From contig JAEWSQ010000007.1 in NCBI GenBank assembly GCA_023398165.1, positions 372,001 through 436,000 of the forward strand: a stretch of 64,000 nucleotides of DNA, written 5' to 3'. The notes beneath the pieces are model-generated. The model was not told the DNA's origin, did not search any database, and worked only from the letters and a program-made list of their open reading frames with translations. This document shows, in pieces, positions 8,371 through 17,199 of this stretch (position 1 is its first letter; each line of letters begins with the position of its first letter). This DNA comes from Spirochaetota bacterium. Its GTDB lineage: Bacteria; Spirochaetota; Spirochaetia; Treponematales; Treponemataceae. The translations under genes were made by a program, and so were the position numbers.

Positions 8371-9417
8371 ATGATAGATTATAGACAGTCTGGTGTTGAT
8401 ATTGAAGAAGGCTACAAGGCCGTTTCCAAATATAAGGATCATGCGAAAAGAACCAAGGTGAAAGGACTTTTAAGCGGGCTGGGAAGTTTTGCCGGAATGT
8501 TTGAAGTTCCGTCCGGCATGAAAAACCCCGTAATGGTTTCGGGAACCGACGGAGTCGGAACAAAGCTCGATATCGCCTTTGCAATGAAAAAATATGACAC
8601 TGTCGGCATCGACTGCGTGGCAATGAGTGTTAACGACATTCTCTGCACCGGTGCAAAGCCTCTGTATTTTCTTGACTACATAGCCTGCGGGAAACTCGAT
8701 GCACAGGTTGCCTCAGATCTTGTTAAAGGTGTTGCCGACGGATGTGTTGACTCTGACTGCGCTCTTTTAGGCGGTGAAACTGCGGAAATGCCCGGATTTT
8801 ACGATGAAGGCAAGTACGATATTGCAGGATTCGGCGTGGGCATCATCGAAAAAGAACACATCGTAACCGGAGAAACTATTAAAGATGGTGATGTGCTTAT
8901 TGGTCTTGCGTCAACAGGCGTTCACTCAAACGGGTTTTCACTTGTAAGAAAACTCGTGACAGATTTTAATACTCCCTTTGCCGGTAAAACAATAGGAGAG
9001 GTTCTGCTCACTCCTACGAAGATTTACGTAAAACCGGTTCTCTCCGTTCTTGAAAAATTCAGAAAAGAAGTTCACGGCATGGTCCATATTACAGGCGGCG
9101 GTTTTTATGAAAACATACCCCGCATGTATCCGTCAGATGATGACGGCACTATGGAGCTCATTTCTGTCATTAAAAAGAATTCCTGGAAAATCCCGGAAAT
9201 TTTCGGGGAACTGGTACGGCGCGGTGCGGATCCAAGCCGCATGTATAATACGTTCAATATGGGAATCGGTTTTGTGATGGCTGCAGAAGCATCAAAAGCA
9301 GCCGGTATTATTGCGGAACTTCAAAAGAATAATCAGGAAGCGTATATAATAGGCCGTGTTGCAAAGTCACAAAAGAAAGTTAAAGAACAGGCCGACGCTG
9401 TTATATTTGAAAACTAG
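8371..9417 (+). CDS. purM: PurM, phosphoribosylformylglycinamidine cyclo-ligase
   Basis: A 348-residue AIR synthetase, which closes the imidazole ring with ATP. Typical segments: YRQSGVDIEEGYKAV at the N-terminus, MVSGTDGVGTKL, CALLGGETAEMPG, GLASTGVHSNGFSLVRK, and HITGGGFYENIPR, which form the two halves of the PurM/PurL fold. The start has a strong AAGGAG site. It sits between purF (73 bp gap) and purN (9 bp gap) in one operon. Confidence 0.96.
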   Translation: MIDYRQSGVDIEEGYKAVSKYKDHAKRTKVKGLLSGLGSFAGMFEVPSGMKNPVMVSGTDGVGTKLDIAFAMKKYDTVGIDCVAMSVNDILCTGAKPLYFLDYIACGKLDAQVASDLVKGVADGCVDSDCALLGGETAEMPGFYDEGKYDIAGFGVGIIEKEHIVTGETIKDGDVLIGLASTGVHSNGFSLVRKLVTDFNTPFAGKTIGEVLLTPTKIYVKPVLSVLEKFRKEVHGMVHITGGGFYENIPRMYPSDDDGTMELISVIKKNSWKIPEIFGELVRRGADPSRMYNTFNMGIGFVMAAEASKAAGIIAELQKNNQEAYIIGRVAKSQKKVKEQADAVIFEN

Positions 9418-9426
9418 GGTCTCTGT

Positions 9427-10383
9427 TTGAAACCGCTTGAACAGGAATTTATCAGTGAAGATATTATTCCTCTTAACTCCAGTTTTAATGCCGGGTCGAT
9501 GGCTTACGGAGACCCGGGGTTCCCGTCTTCTTTTACGTGGCGCGGTACTGAATACCGGGTTAAGAATCTTCTTCAAACTGAAAAATCGCTTAGAAACTGC
9601 CGGAACGGATCGGGTGAGAAATACATAAATAAGCATTATTATGTATTTGAAACTGAAACAGGCGAAATTATGAGCGTGTACCGTAAACGCAGCGGAACGA
9701 AAAAAGATTCCTGGGTTTTATATACGCTTCAAAGGAAAAAGATCGTGAAAACTCCTGTAAGAACCGCAGTGCTTGTTTCAGGCGGCGGAACAAATCTTCA
9801 AGCGCTCATTGATTATGAAAAAGAGCATGTCGATTGTCCCTATACAATTTCTCTTGTGGTAAGCAGCACAAAAGATGCCTATGCCCTGGATAGGGCAAAG
9901 AAATCATACATACAGGCTCAAGTATGCAGTCCGTATTCAGTTATGGGAAAAGACAAGGCGCAGGAAGCAAGCCGCGATGAAAAAAGAGAAGCGGTCTCGG
10001 ATGCTGTTCTTGAATTGTGCAGAAAAGAGAATATTGAAGTAATAGTGTTAGCAGGTTTTTTAACGGTCCTTTCAGGATCTATCATCGATGAGTATTCAGG
10101 AAAAATTATCAACCTGCATCCTGCTCTGCTGCCCAAATTCGGCGGGGTGGGGATGTGGGGCCATCATGTTCACGAAACGGTCCTTGCTTCAGGCGAGAAA
10201 GAGTCGGGCTGCACAATTCATCTTGTTGACGGCGGCTGCGATACAGGTGAAATTCTTCTTCAAAAGAAAGTCTGCATTCTCGAAGGCGACACGCCTGAAT
10301 CTTTGTATGAACGCATCGCACCCCTGGAACACGATGCCATGGTTGAAGGACTCGTTTTGCTGTCGGACAGAATCAGGTCTTAA
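9427..10383 (+). CDS. purN: PurN, GAR formyltransferase, with an extra N-terminal domain
   Basis: Residues about 110-315 are a complete formyl-THF-dependent GAR transformylase: VSGGGTNLQALI at the start, NLHPALLPKFGG with the catalytic Asn and His, and HLVDGGCDTGEILLQ with the catalytic Asp. The first ~105 residues are not PurN. They contain FTWRGTEYRV, a CRNGSGEKY segment and a C-terminal WVLYTL strand, resembling the small DUF6504-type domain, so this looks like a gene fusion. An in-frame GTG at 9745 (residue 107) is preceded by AAAGGA at an 8-nt distance, so a PurN of about 212 residues, the normal length, could also be made from an internal start. Last gene of the operon; its stop is 6 bp from the convergent OmpA-like gene. 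Confidence 0.9.
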   Translation: MKPLEQEFISEDIIPLNSSFNAGSMAYGDPGFPSSFTWRGTEYRVKNLLQTEKSLRNCRNGSGEKYINKHYYVFETETGEIMSVYRKRSGTKKDSWVLYTLQRKKIVKTPVRTAVLVSGGGTNLQALIDYEKEHVDCPYTISLVVSSTKDAYALDRAKKSYIQAQVCSPYSVMGKDKAQEASRDEKREAVSDAVLELCRKENIEVIVLAGFLTVLSGSIIDEYSGKIINLHPALLPKFGGVGMWGHHVHETVLASGEKESGCTIHLVDGGCDTGEILLQKKVCILEGDTPESLYERIAPLEHDAMVEGLVLLSDRIRS

Positions 10384-10389
10384 AACCTA

Positions 10390-11718
10390 TTAATCTGCTC
10401 TTTGTATATACGTAGCCTTCGGCGTTACGATAATTTCCACACGCCTGTTCATAGCTCTGCCTTCTTCTGTGGCATTATCGCCGAGGGGAACCGTTCCGCC
10501 GAAACCTTTATACGAAAAGAGGTTTTCATTAAGTCCTCTTTCCGTGAGCTGACTGATAATTTCTTTTGCACGTTCGATCGAAAGATTCATTTCACCTGAG
10601 GGTTTGCCGACGCTTGCGGTATGGCCTTCAATCTGAATTGTGTACTCGTTTGTCTGAGCGTGCTTCAGTAAAAGTTCTGCTATTGCATCAATATGTTCCG
10701 CTTCCTCAGGAAGTATAAGCGGGGAATCTGCTATAAAGTTGATATGCGCTGTTATTTGAATTCCTTTATATGAATCGGTGATCATGTCGGGAATTTTATT
10801 TTCGTAGTAAAAGTTTTGAATCTCGCGGAAGGTGACATAATAGGACGCTGTTTTTTCCGGGGCTGAAACATCATGTACAAGAACATCATTATCAAGGAGT
10901 ATGACAATTTTGCCCTGTCTGAGAAGCTCAAGATTTGCGGGGACTGAAAGAATTTTAAGGGCATCATTTCTTGATATTACCGGATCCGTTCTATAAACGC
11001 CGAATACCTTTCTTACTGAAATTCTTAAGGGATCTGTTCCTATGCGGTCGGAAAATAATGACTCATCAATCGATGACGAATACTGCACAATGCCGTTTTT
11101 CTGTGCAATGCTGCTTTCGGTCATATTTTTTTCATACAGAAGCTCCATGCTTTCGTCCCAGATTTTTGGAAACAGGCAAGGATACATTTTATCCTGGACA
11201 AATTCTCCCTGTACCGGAAGCATTCCGCGTGCATCAATGAGAATACCCGTATAGGAGCGTGAGGATACTCTTTCAATGGGAAGAGGCGGCGTATAGGGAA
11301 CATTATGCTTTATCATGAGAGAGGCAATATCGGTGAGGGAAACAGCATGATTCATCTGAAGATCCCTGCCGTTGTTAACATATACTGCAGGGGACTTTTT
11401 ACCGTTGTCGCTCAAGAGCGTAAGCTGTTCAAGCGTTATGTAGTCGCGTAATACCATATCGCCAAGTTTGTTGGAAGAATCGACAGAAAGAGACAGGAGA
11501 GGATCCTTTATAAGGTTCGGTATCTGCATATTCATCCGCTCAACCGCAGCACCCCTTCCGGATGGAATAATGATGCCTGCTTCTTTTATATTGAGCTTAA
11601 CGCGTGATGTAAAACTGTATTGAGTCCAATCCACGCTGCTCTGTGAGCTGTACGCCTGGGTATAGGCGCATAAAGAGACCGTAAATAATACTAATAGAAC
11701 CAGAATTTTTTTCGGCAT
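10390..11718 (-). CDS. OmpA-family envelope protein
   Basis: A 442-residue protein with a cleavable signal peptide (hydrophobic core ending near AYTQAYS, about residue 24). The last ~115 residues form an OmpA-like peptidoglycan-binding domain: IQIEGHTASVG, NLSIERAKEI, FSYKGFGGTVPLGDNATEEGR and NRRVEI, with the Asp/Arg contacts for diaminopimelate-type peptidoglycan. The middle ~300 residues are not recognised, but they contain a GRDLQM-type segment and a region reminiscent of spirochaetal OmpA-linked proteins. Expected in the periplasm or outer membrane, linked to the wall. Third gene of the leftward envelope operon, 9 bp after the transglycosylase. Confidence 0.8.
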   Translation of the reverse strand: MPKKILVLLVLFTVSLCAYTQAYSSQSSVDWTQYSFTSRVKLNIKEAGIIIPSGRGAAVERMNMQIPNLIKDPLLSLSVDSSNKLGDMVLRDYITLEQLTLLSDNGKKSPAVYVNNGRDLQMNHAVSLTDIASLMIKHNVPYTPPLPIERVSSRSYTGILIDARGMLPVQGEFVQDKMYPCLFPKIWDESMELLYEKNMTESSIAQKNGIVQYSSSIDESLFSDRIGTDPLRISVRKVFGVYRTDPVISRNDALKILSVPANLELLRQGKIVILLDNDVLVHDVSAPEKTASYYVTFREIQNFYYENKIPDMITDSYKGIQITAHINFIADSPLILPEEAEHIDAIAELLLKHAQTNEYTIQIEGHTASVGKPSGEMNLSIERAKEIISQLTERGLNENLFSYKGFGGTVPLGDNATEEGRAMNRRVEIIVTPKATYIQRAD

Positions 11719-11727
11719 ACAAATCCT

Positions 11728-13068
11728 CTAGTCCAATATCGGCACTTTCAGGCTTGAACCTGTGCGTAAAATATCATTTATGGACATATTATTCTCTTCG
11801 GCCAGCTGTTCCACCTGAATATCGTAAGCAAGCGCAATGCTCCAAAGGGTATCGCTCTTCTGTACAATATAGGAACCGTCAAATGTGAGTGTTTCATCTG
11901 CTTTCCTTCCCTTGTATTCAGCCACTTCTTTAAAGCTCGGTATAAGGATTTTTTGTCCAATAATTATTTTTGAAGTAGTCATGCCGTTCACCTGCTGTAT
12001 GAGGCTTACATTTATACCGTAATGCAGTGAAAGCGCATACAGCGTATCGCCTGATTTTACCGTATACATGGAGTACCTCATGAGTGAAAAGGCATCGTCC
12101 TGTATCAGGCTTTTAACAGATTCGAGGGATCCTTGCGGCAGTCTTAAACGGTAAGAACTGTCCAGAGGCGTAACTCCATAGTACAGAGCCGGATTATAGA
12201 AAGACAGCATTTTCTGATCGAGGGATGCTTTTTGAGCGAGAAGATCGAGTGCTATCGCCTGGTTTACGACCAGTTCCTCATAACGGACCGAACTGTCGTT
12301 TTCAAGATCAGGTTCTGAAAACTCAATCCCGTAGTATTCATGATTTTCAAGAATCTCTGCAATTGCTAAAAACTTGGGAACATACTGCTTAGTCTCATTT
12401 TTTAGAAGGCCTTTCTCTGCAAGGTACCAGAAATCTTTTTTTCCGGCAGTCTTAATGGTTCTTGAAACGGCGCCGAGACCGGCGTTATATGAGGCGAGGG
12501 CTAAGTACCAGTCATTGAAGTATGCGTAGTTTTCTTTAAGTTTCTTAAGTGCAGCCGAAGTGGAAAGCCACGGATCGCGCCGTTCGTCCATCCAGTCATT
12601 CATCCGTATATTAAAAGGCGATATACTGTTTTTCATAAACTGCCATAATCCGGCCGCTCCCGATTTTGACAGTGCTGATATTTTGTAATTCGATTCAATA
12701 ACAGGAAGATACTGCAGGCATAGGGGAAGCCCCTGGTCTTTCAGTTCTTTAATAATATAAGCCCTGTATTGCGATGCTGAATTCATTACACCCGAAAGCC
12801 ATTTTTTTGCTGAATCCGTAAGGTACTGTTTTTTATAGTAGCTGACGAGTTCATGATCCGGAACTTCAATATCGATTGCTGCAAGCTGTAAAGTCCCGCC
12901 TCGTTCAGCTTCCTTGACTTCTTCTGCAGGCTCGGGCGCTTCACCGGCATTACATGCGGCAATTTCTATATCCTGAGTTTCAATTCTTTCTCCCTCAGTC
13001 TGAACATCCTGGGCTTCAACGGAAAATAACACTGTGAGAGACAAAAAAAATAAAAGCAATTTTTTCAT
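11728..13068 (-). CDS. Membrane-bound lytic transglycosylase with two LysM domains (MltD-like)
   Basis: A 446-residue exported protein. After a signal peptide (ends near VEAQ) and an acidic linker comes an SLT domain at about 95-260, with the catalytic Glu in LPVIESNYK and the family segments SGAAGLWQFM and LASYNAGLGAVSR. Two LysM peptidoglycan-binding domains follow: YTVKSGDTLYALSLHYGI near 338 and YIVQKSDTLWSIALAYDI near 400. The layout is that of MltD, which cuts glycan strands to give 1,6-anhydro ends. Its start overlaps the upstream lipoprotein stop by 4 nt, so these three genes are one operon aimed at the cell wall. Confidence 0.9.
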   Translation of the reverse strand: MKKLLLFFLSLTVLFSVEAQDVQTEGERIETQDIEIAACNAGEAPEPAEEVKEAERGGTLQLAAIDIEVPDHELVSYYKKQYLTDSAKKWLSGVMNSASQYRAYIIKELKDQGLPLCLQYLPVIESNYKISALSKSGAAGLWQFMKNSISPFNIRMNDWMDERRDPWLSTSAALKKLKENYAYFNDWYLALASYNAGLGAVSRTIKTAGKKDFWYLAEKGLLKNETKQYVPKFLAIAEILENHEYYGIEFSEPDLENDSSVRYEELVVNQAIALDLLAQKASLDQKMLSFYNPALYYGVTPLDSSYRLRLPQGSLESVKSLIQDDAFSLMRYSMYTVKSGDTLYALSLHYGINVSLIQQVNGMTTSKIIIGQKILIPSFKEVAEYKGRKADETLTFDGSYIVQKSDTLWSIALAYDIQVEQLAEENNMSINDILRTGSSLKVPILD

Positions 13069-14099
13069 AATTTTTCACCAAAATAAATTCCCGCCCATTC
13101 CCATCTTCCGTGAATTTCAGGATCCAGGGGGAAATTCACTTTTCTAAAATATAAGTACCATAGCGATATATACCGGTTCCAACCGGTTGTTCTAAGGTAG
13201 GCTTCATTAGGATTTGATGATTCATCGAGTTCTGCATCGAATCTGATTCTGTTGCCTCTTCCGTAATCGCTCATGGAAAAACTTTTTTGGCTGTTGTCAT
13301 CAGTTTCATCCTGCTTCCATGACATCGCGAAGAAATTAACCTTTGAACGGTAGCGGTCGAGTGCGGAGAAGTTATTTTTTGAAATAGCATCTTTGACGGC
13401 GGATTCAAGAGCCTCAAGACTTTCAAAAGTCCAGTCTTTTGCAGAATTATTTAAATCGATGAGTCTTCTCGCCTTGCTGTATGCTTCAGGAATTCCGGCT
13501 ATCTGAATTGTGGTTGCATCAGGCTGTTCCAAAAAAAGACTGTAGGTTTTCAGAGCCTGCTCCCAGTCGCCGAGGGTTTCATATTCCATGGCGAGTCTCA
13601 TATACAGTTCTGTCTTGTTAACATCATTGGGATATTGCGAAATAAGTCTGTTAAAATAATCGGCACGGTTTTCTGATGAAGTGCTGATGTTTAATAAATT
13701 CTGGAGGCAGACAACATGAACAGATTTTCCCTTAACCAGTAAATCGCTGTAATTTTGAATGATACGGTCAAAATAGTATTCAGCAACCTTATCGGCACCG
13801 TTCTCCATGTACGTGTGCGCGGTAAGGAGCAACCAGTAGGCATTGTAGGAATCCTGAGGATGCTTTTCAACATAGTCGGTTAAAAAAAGAATGAGGCCGG
13901 CCGAGTTGCCGGAGCTTTTATAATATGAAGCAATTTGATTGATTACAGAAAACTTGCTTTCGGAAGAAATAGAAGGATCTTCGAGAAGCTTAAATAGATC
14001 ATTCTGAGGATCAGAACCGTTATCTGAAACGGTGCAGGAAAAAAAACAGAAAATATATACACAAAGAAAAAAACGTGATACCTTAGTAACATTAGACAT
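13065..14099 (-). CDS. TPR-containing putative lipoprotein
   Basis: A 344-residue protein with a lipoprotein signal sequence (FCFFSC, cysteine near residue 22). Residues about 40-220 are helical and repeat-like (SYKSSGNSAGL, YWLLLTAHTYMENG, AMEYETLGDWEQALKTY), consistent with degenerate tetratricopeptide repeats. The C-terminal ~90 residues are predicted beta-rich (RGNRIRFDAELDES) and unrecognised. TPR lipoproteins act as scaffolds for envelope complexes. It is the first gene of the operon with the transglycosylase and the OmpA-like protein, so a joint role in cell-wall turnover is likely. The ATG has no ribosome site and lies close behind a -10 box. Confidence 0.7.
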   Translation of the reverse strand: MSNVTKVSRFFLCVYIFCFFSCTVSDNGSDPQNDLFKLLEDPSISSESKFSVINQIASYYKSSGNSAGLILFLTDYVEKHPQDSYNAYWLLLTAHTYMENGADKVAEYYFDRIIQNYSDLLVKGKSVHVVCLQNLLNISTSSENRADYFNRLISQYPNDVNKTELYMRLAMEYETLGDWEQALKTYSLFLEQPDATTIQIAGIPEAYSKARRLIDLNNSAKDWTFESLEALESAVKDAISKNNFSALDRYRSKVNFFAMSWKQDETDDNSQKSFSMSDYGRGNRIRFDAELDESSNPNEAYLRTTGWNRYISLWYLYFRKVNFPLDPEIHGRWEWAGIYFGEKL

Positions 14100-14135
14100 A
14101 GAGTTATAGTATCATGTTGCTGTGCCGGTTGGCAA
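14100..14135 (-). promoter_or_regulatory. Probable leaderless-type promoter of the envelope operon
   Basis: Minus strand: -35 TTGCCA (14135-14130), a 16-bp spacer, -10 GATACT (14113-14108), then 8 nt to the ATG at 14099. No Shine-Dalgarno sequence. The segment also serves as the upstream region of the divergent membrane gene. Confidence 0.35.
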
Positions 14136-14178
14136 TACTTGCAATATGATCAATACGGCTTGTGCAGGGGCGTCCGGA

Positions 14179-14754
14179 ATGAATAATGATACTAATCAGG
14201 AATCAGAAAAAAGCAGAATACTGTTTTCAAAACCAAGGAAAATCCTTCTTGCTGCAGGTTTATTACTCATAGGTGCAGGCGTTCTCTTATTCGGTTTAAA
14301 GGAATCCCTGGATGTTTTTTCGTTTATCGCGTTCCGCGCCTTCTTCTTTTTTTTAGTCGGCGGTATTCTTTTTTACCGGTCAATGACCGGTAAAAAACTT
14401 TCATCTCTTTTCTTCATTTCCCTGGTAATATTATGCAACGGTTTTTTGATTATAGCTGTGGACATCGGATTAATACCCTATAAGCTCATACAAATTTGGC
14501 CTGTTATGGTCATGCTCAGCGGTATTATGCTCGTTCCGACGGGAATATATAAAACGGGTAGGGTTACAAGCCGTTTTTTAGTTCCTGCTGTAATGATTTT
14601 TTTCATGGGAGTGTTCTTTTTACTATTCTCGCTTGATATAATACCGGTGAGTTTTATAAGTTTTTCAGCACAGTGGTGGCCTCTGTTTTTTATTCTGGCA
14701 GGGTTATTTCTTGTTGCTCTTTTTTTCTATGGTAAAAAGAAGGATTCTATGTAA
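14179..14754 (+). CDS. Multi-span membrane protein, LiaF-type transmembrane region
   Basis: A 191-residue protein with about six closely spaced hydrophobic helices and short loops. Two tryptophan-containing segments (IQIWPVMVMLSG and WWPLFFILAG) resemble the N-terminal transmembrane domain of LiaF-like proteins (DUF5668 group), which sense envelope stress. There is no extracytoplasmic LiaF domain. I chose ATG 14179, which has GGGG eight nt upstream; a GTG at 14122 and ATG at 14146 are in frame. The stop overlaps the next gene's ATG by one base, so it is cotranscribed with the TPR lipoprotein. Function unknown. Confidence 0.6.
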   Translation: MNNDTNQESEKSRILFSKPRKILLAAGLLLIGAGVLLFGLKESLDVFSFIAFRAFFFFLVGGILFYRSMTGKKLSSLFFISLVILCNGFLIIAVDIGLIPYKLIQIWPVMVMLSGIMLVPTGIYKTGRVTSRFLVPAVMIFFMGVFFLLFSLDIIPVSFISFSAQWWPLFFILAGLFLVALFFYGKKKDSM

Positions 14755-16487
14755 TGAAGCGGAAGCTCCTCTGTCCGGGTTTTCTTTTAGTGATTATTTT
14801 CCTCGCGTCATGTGCCTCTACAAAGACAGGTACTGTACCGCCGGATACCACATTAACCCCCACCGCAGAGCAGAATGCCACGGCTCTTACTCCTGCCAAA
14901 CAAAAAGAATCCTTTTTCGAAGGCATCGATGAATCAGTCGTTTCAAAGGTTAAGAACGGAACAAAAGCTGATCTTCAGTCTGCTCTCGGCAGTATTAAGA
15001 AATCTGCTGAATCGTACACGGATAATGAAATAGTGCTTATTACTATAATACAGGGTTTGCAGTCAATCGTGTACAATGAAACAGTTGCCGCCGTGGATAT
15101 TTCCTCTTCTACGGTTATAAATCCTTATACTGCTTCACTGGATTCAGCCAAAAAAGGCGTATACGATTTCAGCGCGGGAGACTCAGATTTTTTTACCCTC
15201 ATGCTTCCCTCTCTTGTTCTTTTAACGGCTCCGTCTCTTCAAAATTATTATGAAGAAGCCTCTCTTTCTCTTGAAAAAGCCTTAACTCTGGAAAACGGGA
15301 GTTTTTTGGCTCTTTATCTGTATGCTCTGGTCTCGGAACGTTCTGGAAACAAAGAAAAGGCCTTATCCTGTTATGAAAAGGCATACAGCCAGGATTCCTC
15401 GTATATTTCTCTCGACCGTCAATACATGAAACTTCTGTATGATACAGGCGATGCCGGTACATCTTTACATGTTGCCCAATCCCTTTTAACCCTGTCATCA
15501 GGCGATCTTGAGGCTTTAAAAATCTGCTCCCTTATCAGCTATTCAAACAAAAATTATGATGCGGCAGAGCAGTATGTCGCTCAGGTACTTCAAAAGGAGC
15601 CTGATAATAACGAGTATATTCTTTTCCGGGCACGTATTCTCATGGACAAGGGCGATTATATACGGGTTTCATCTCTGCTCGATCTGTATGCCCGAACCGA
15701 TAAAACCGGCAAGGAGTATCTGTTGCTGAGAGCCCGCCTGCAGCGCGACTGGAATAAAAACACCGCAGCTTCTTCGAATACCATTCAGGAGGCCTTGACA
15801 TTATATCCGTCTGATATTGACGTGCTTCTTCTTGCCGCTTCCCTTTCGGCTCAAAGCGGTCAAAAAATCGGAAAATTAACATTGCAGGAACTGCTCTCTC
15901 AAATCCTTTCACAGGATCCGGAAAACAGCGAGGCATTGCAGCTTACGGTAAATGAGTATGTCCGCCAGCAGAATTGGGAGCAGGCATATGAATACAGTAC
16001 AAAAATAATTGCGCGTAAAACATTCTCTTCATCTATTCTTTTTTCCCATTTCGAGATCTGCATTCATCTTGGCGAGCTTCGTGAAGCAGGGGAAATATAT
16101 ACAATGCTATCTGAGACTGATGCGGATGTAAATGAAGTTTCCCTTGTTAAAATTAAACTTTCTATTGCACAGGGCAGGGCGGATGAAGCCCGATCCCTGA
16201 TTGAATCCATGCTTTCTTCAAACCCCGTATCCAGAATTAAGAGCATTTTATATTATGAGAGAAGCAGAATTGCGACCGGCGATGAGGCAAAACTTGCTGA
16301 TCTCCGTGCAAGCCTTACATCAAATCCGCGCAACGATGAGGCATTATTTGCACTCTATGAACTGTATTTTGAAAAGAAGGATTACAGAAAAGCCCAGTAC
16401 TACCTTAAACAGGTTGTATCCCTCAATTCCACCGATCAAAGACTGTTAAAACTTAATGAGGAAATAGAAAAATTACTTGCGAATTAA
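14754..16487 (+). CDS. TPR-repeat lipoprotein
   Basis: A 577-residue protein beginning with a lipoprotein signal (IIFLASC, cysteine about residue 22), then a Thr/Pro-rich linker. From about residue 170 onward it is a chain of helix pairs typical of tetratricopeptide repeats: EKALTLENGSFLALYLYALV, SGNKEKALSCYEKAY, KNYDAAEQYVAQVLQKEPDN, and a last pair KKDYRKAQYYLKQVVSLN. At least seven units can be counted. Such proteins organise partners in the periplasm, often in outer-membrane assembly. The gene begins inside the stop codon of the preceding membrane gene, which indicates coupling. No enzymatic motif. Confidence 0.8.
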   Translation: MKRKLLCPGFLLVIIFLASCASTKTGTVPPDTTLTPTAEQNATALTPAKQKESFFEGIDESVVSKVKNGTKADLQSALGSIKKSAESYTDNEIVLITIIQGLQSIVYNETVAAVDISSSTVINPYTASLDSAKKGVYDFSAGDSDFFTLMLPSLVLLTAPSLQNYYEEASLSLEKALTLENGSFLALYLYALVSERSGNKEKALSCYEKAYSQDSSYISLDRQYMKLLYDTGDAGTSLHVAQSLLTLSSGDLEALKICSLISYSNKNYDAAEQYVAQVLQKEPDNNEYILFRARILMDKGDYIRVSSLLDLYARTDKTGKEYLLLRARLQRDWNKNTAASSNTIQEALTLYPSDIDVLLLAASLSAQSGQKIGKLTLQELLSQILSQDPENSEALQLTVNEYVRQQNWEQAYEYSTKIIARKTFSSSILFSHFEICIHLGELREAGEIYTMLSETDADVNEVSLVKIKLSIAQGRADEARSLIESMLSSNPVSRIKSILYYERSRIATGDEAKLADLRASLTSNPRNDEALFALYELYFEKKDYRKAQYYLKQVVSLNSTDQRLLKLNEEIEKLLAN

Positions 16488-16556
16488 ACCAGGCTGGTAT
16501 ACAATCATTTCGTCATGACAGTATGACAAATCATTATACTTCTTTTGGAGGTTTTT

Positions 16557-16715
16557 ATGTCTAAATACGTATGTTCTGTATGCGGTTATGTGTATGATCC
16601 TGTTGTCGGAGATCCTGACGGCGGCATTGCACCGGGGACGGCTTTTGAAGATATTCCGGATGACTGGGTATGCCCGGTGTGCGGAGTGGCTAAATCGGCA
16701 TTTGAAAAAGAATAG
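16557..16715 (+). CDS. Rubredoxin
   Basis: A 52-residue protein with both iron-binding knuckles, CSVCGY and CPVCGV, and the internal [19 protein letters not shown] segment shared by all rubredoxins. It carries one Fe in a Cys4 site and shuttles single electrons, in anaerobes usually to rubrerythrin, superoxide reductase or flavoproteins. A strong GGAGG ribosome site lies 7 nt before the ATG, with a TATACT box further up (16535-16540). It stands alone between the TPR lipoprotein and yajC. Its presence suits an anaerobic, oxygen-avoiding organism. Confidence 0.97.
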   Translation: MSKYVCSVCGYVYDPVVGDPDGGIAPGTAFEDIPDDWVCPVCGVAKSAFEKE

Positions 16716-16791
16716 GGCTGTCTTGACGGTCTGTTTAGTATTATGATATCCTGCATAGACCTAATTCTATTTGTTTAAAAGGAAGTGTTCT

Positions 16792-17184
16792 ATGCCCTTT
16801 ATCTCTTTATTACAGACCGCACCTGCAACAGGTTCCGGTTCATTATTAATGACGGTATTACCTATCGGGTTAATATTCGTCATTTTTTATTTTTTTATGA
16901 TCCGCCCGCAGAATAAAAAGCAAAAAGAAACAGAGAAAATGATAGCCGCTTTGAAGAAAGGCGATAAAGTTGTCACAATCGGCGGGATTCACGGTGTTGT
17001 AAGCTCCACAAAAGAGCAGACTGTTATTGTGAAAGTTGATGACAATACAAAGCTTGAATTCCTGCGCTCTGCTATTGCAACTGTGGTAACAGACAAGGCA
17101 GAGAAACCAAACAATAAAAAGAAAGATGCTGTCGAAGCTGTTGAAGCAGATACAGCAGCTGCAGCTGAAGAAGAAAAAAAATAA
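16792..17184 (+). CDS. yajC: YajC, Sec translocon accessory subunit
   Basis: A 130-residue membrane protein with one transmembrane helix (about residues 18-38, LPIGLIFVIFYFFMIRPQ) followed by the conserved NKKQKETEKMIAALKKGDKV segment and VTIGGIHGVV. The C-terminal tail is rich in Ala, Glu and Lys. It works with SecD and SecF at the SecYEG channel. The start at 16792 is set by AAGGAAG 7 nt upstream; the frame extends to 16771 without a ribosome site. A TTGACG box (16723-16728) and TATCCT 18 nt later could be its promoter. secD follows after 15 bp. Confidence 0.93.
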   Translation: MPFISLLQTAPATGSGSLLMTVLPIGLIFVIFYFFMIRPQNKKQKETEKMIAALKKGDKVVTIGGIHGVVSSTKEQTVIVKVDDNTKLEFLRSAIATVVTDKAEKPNNKKKDAVEAVEADTAAAAEEEKK

Positions 17185-17199
17185 GTCTGGAGTAAAAAA

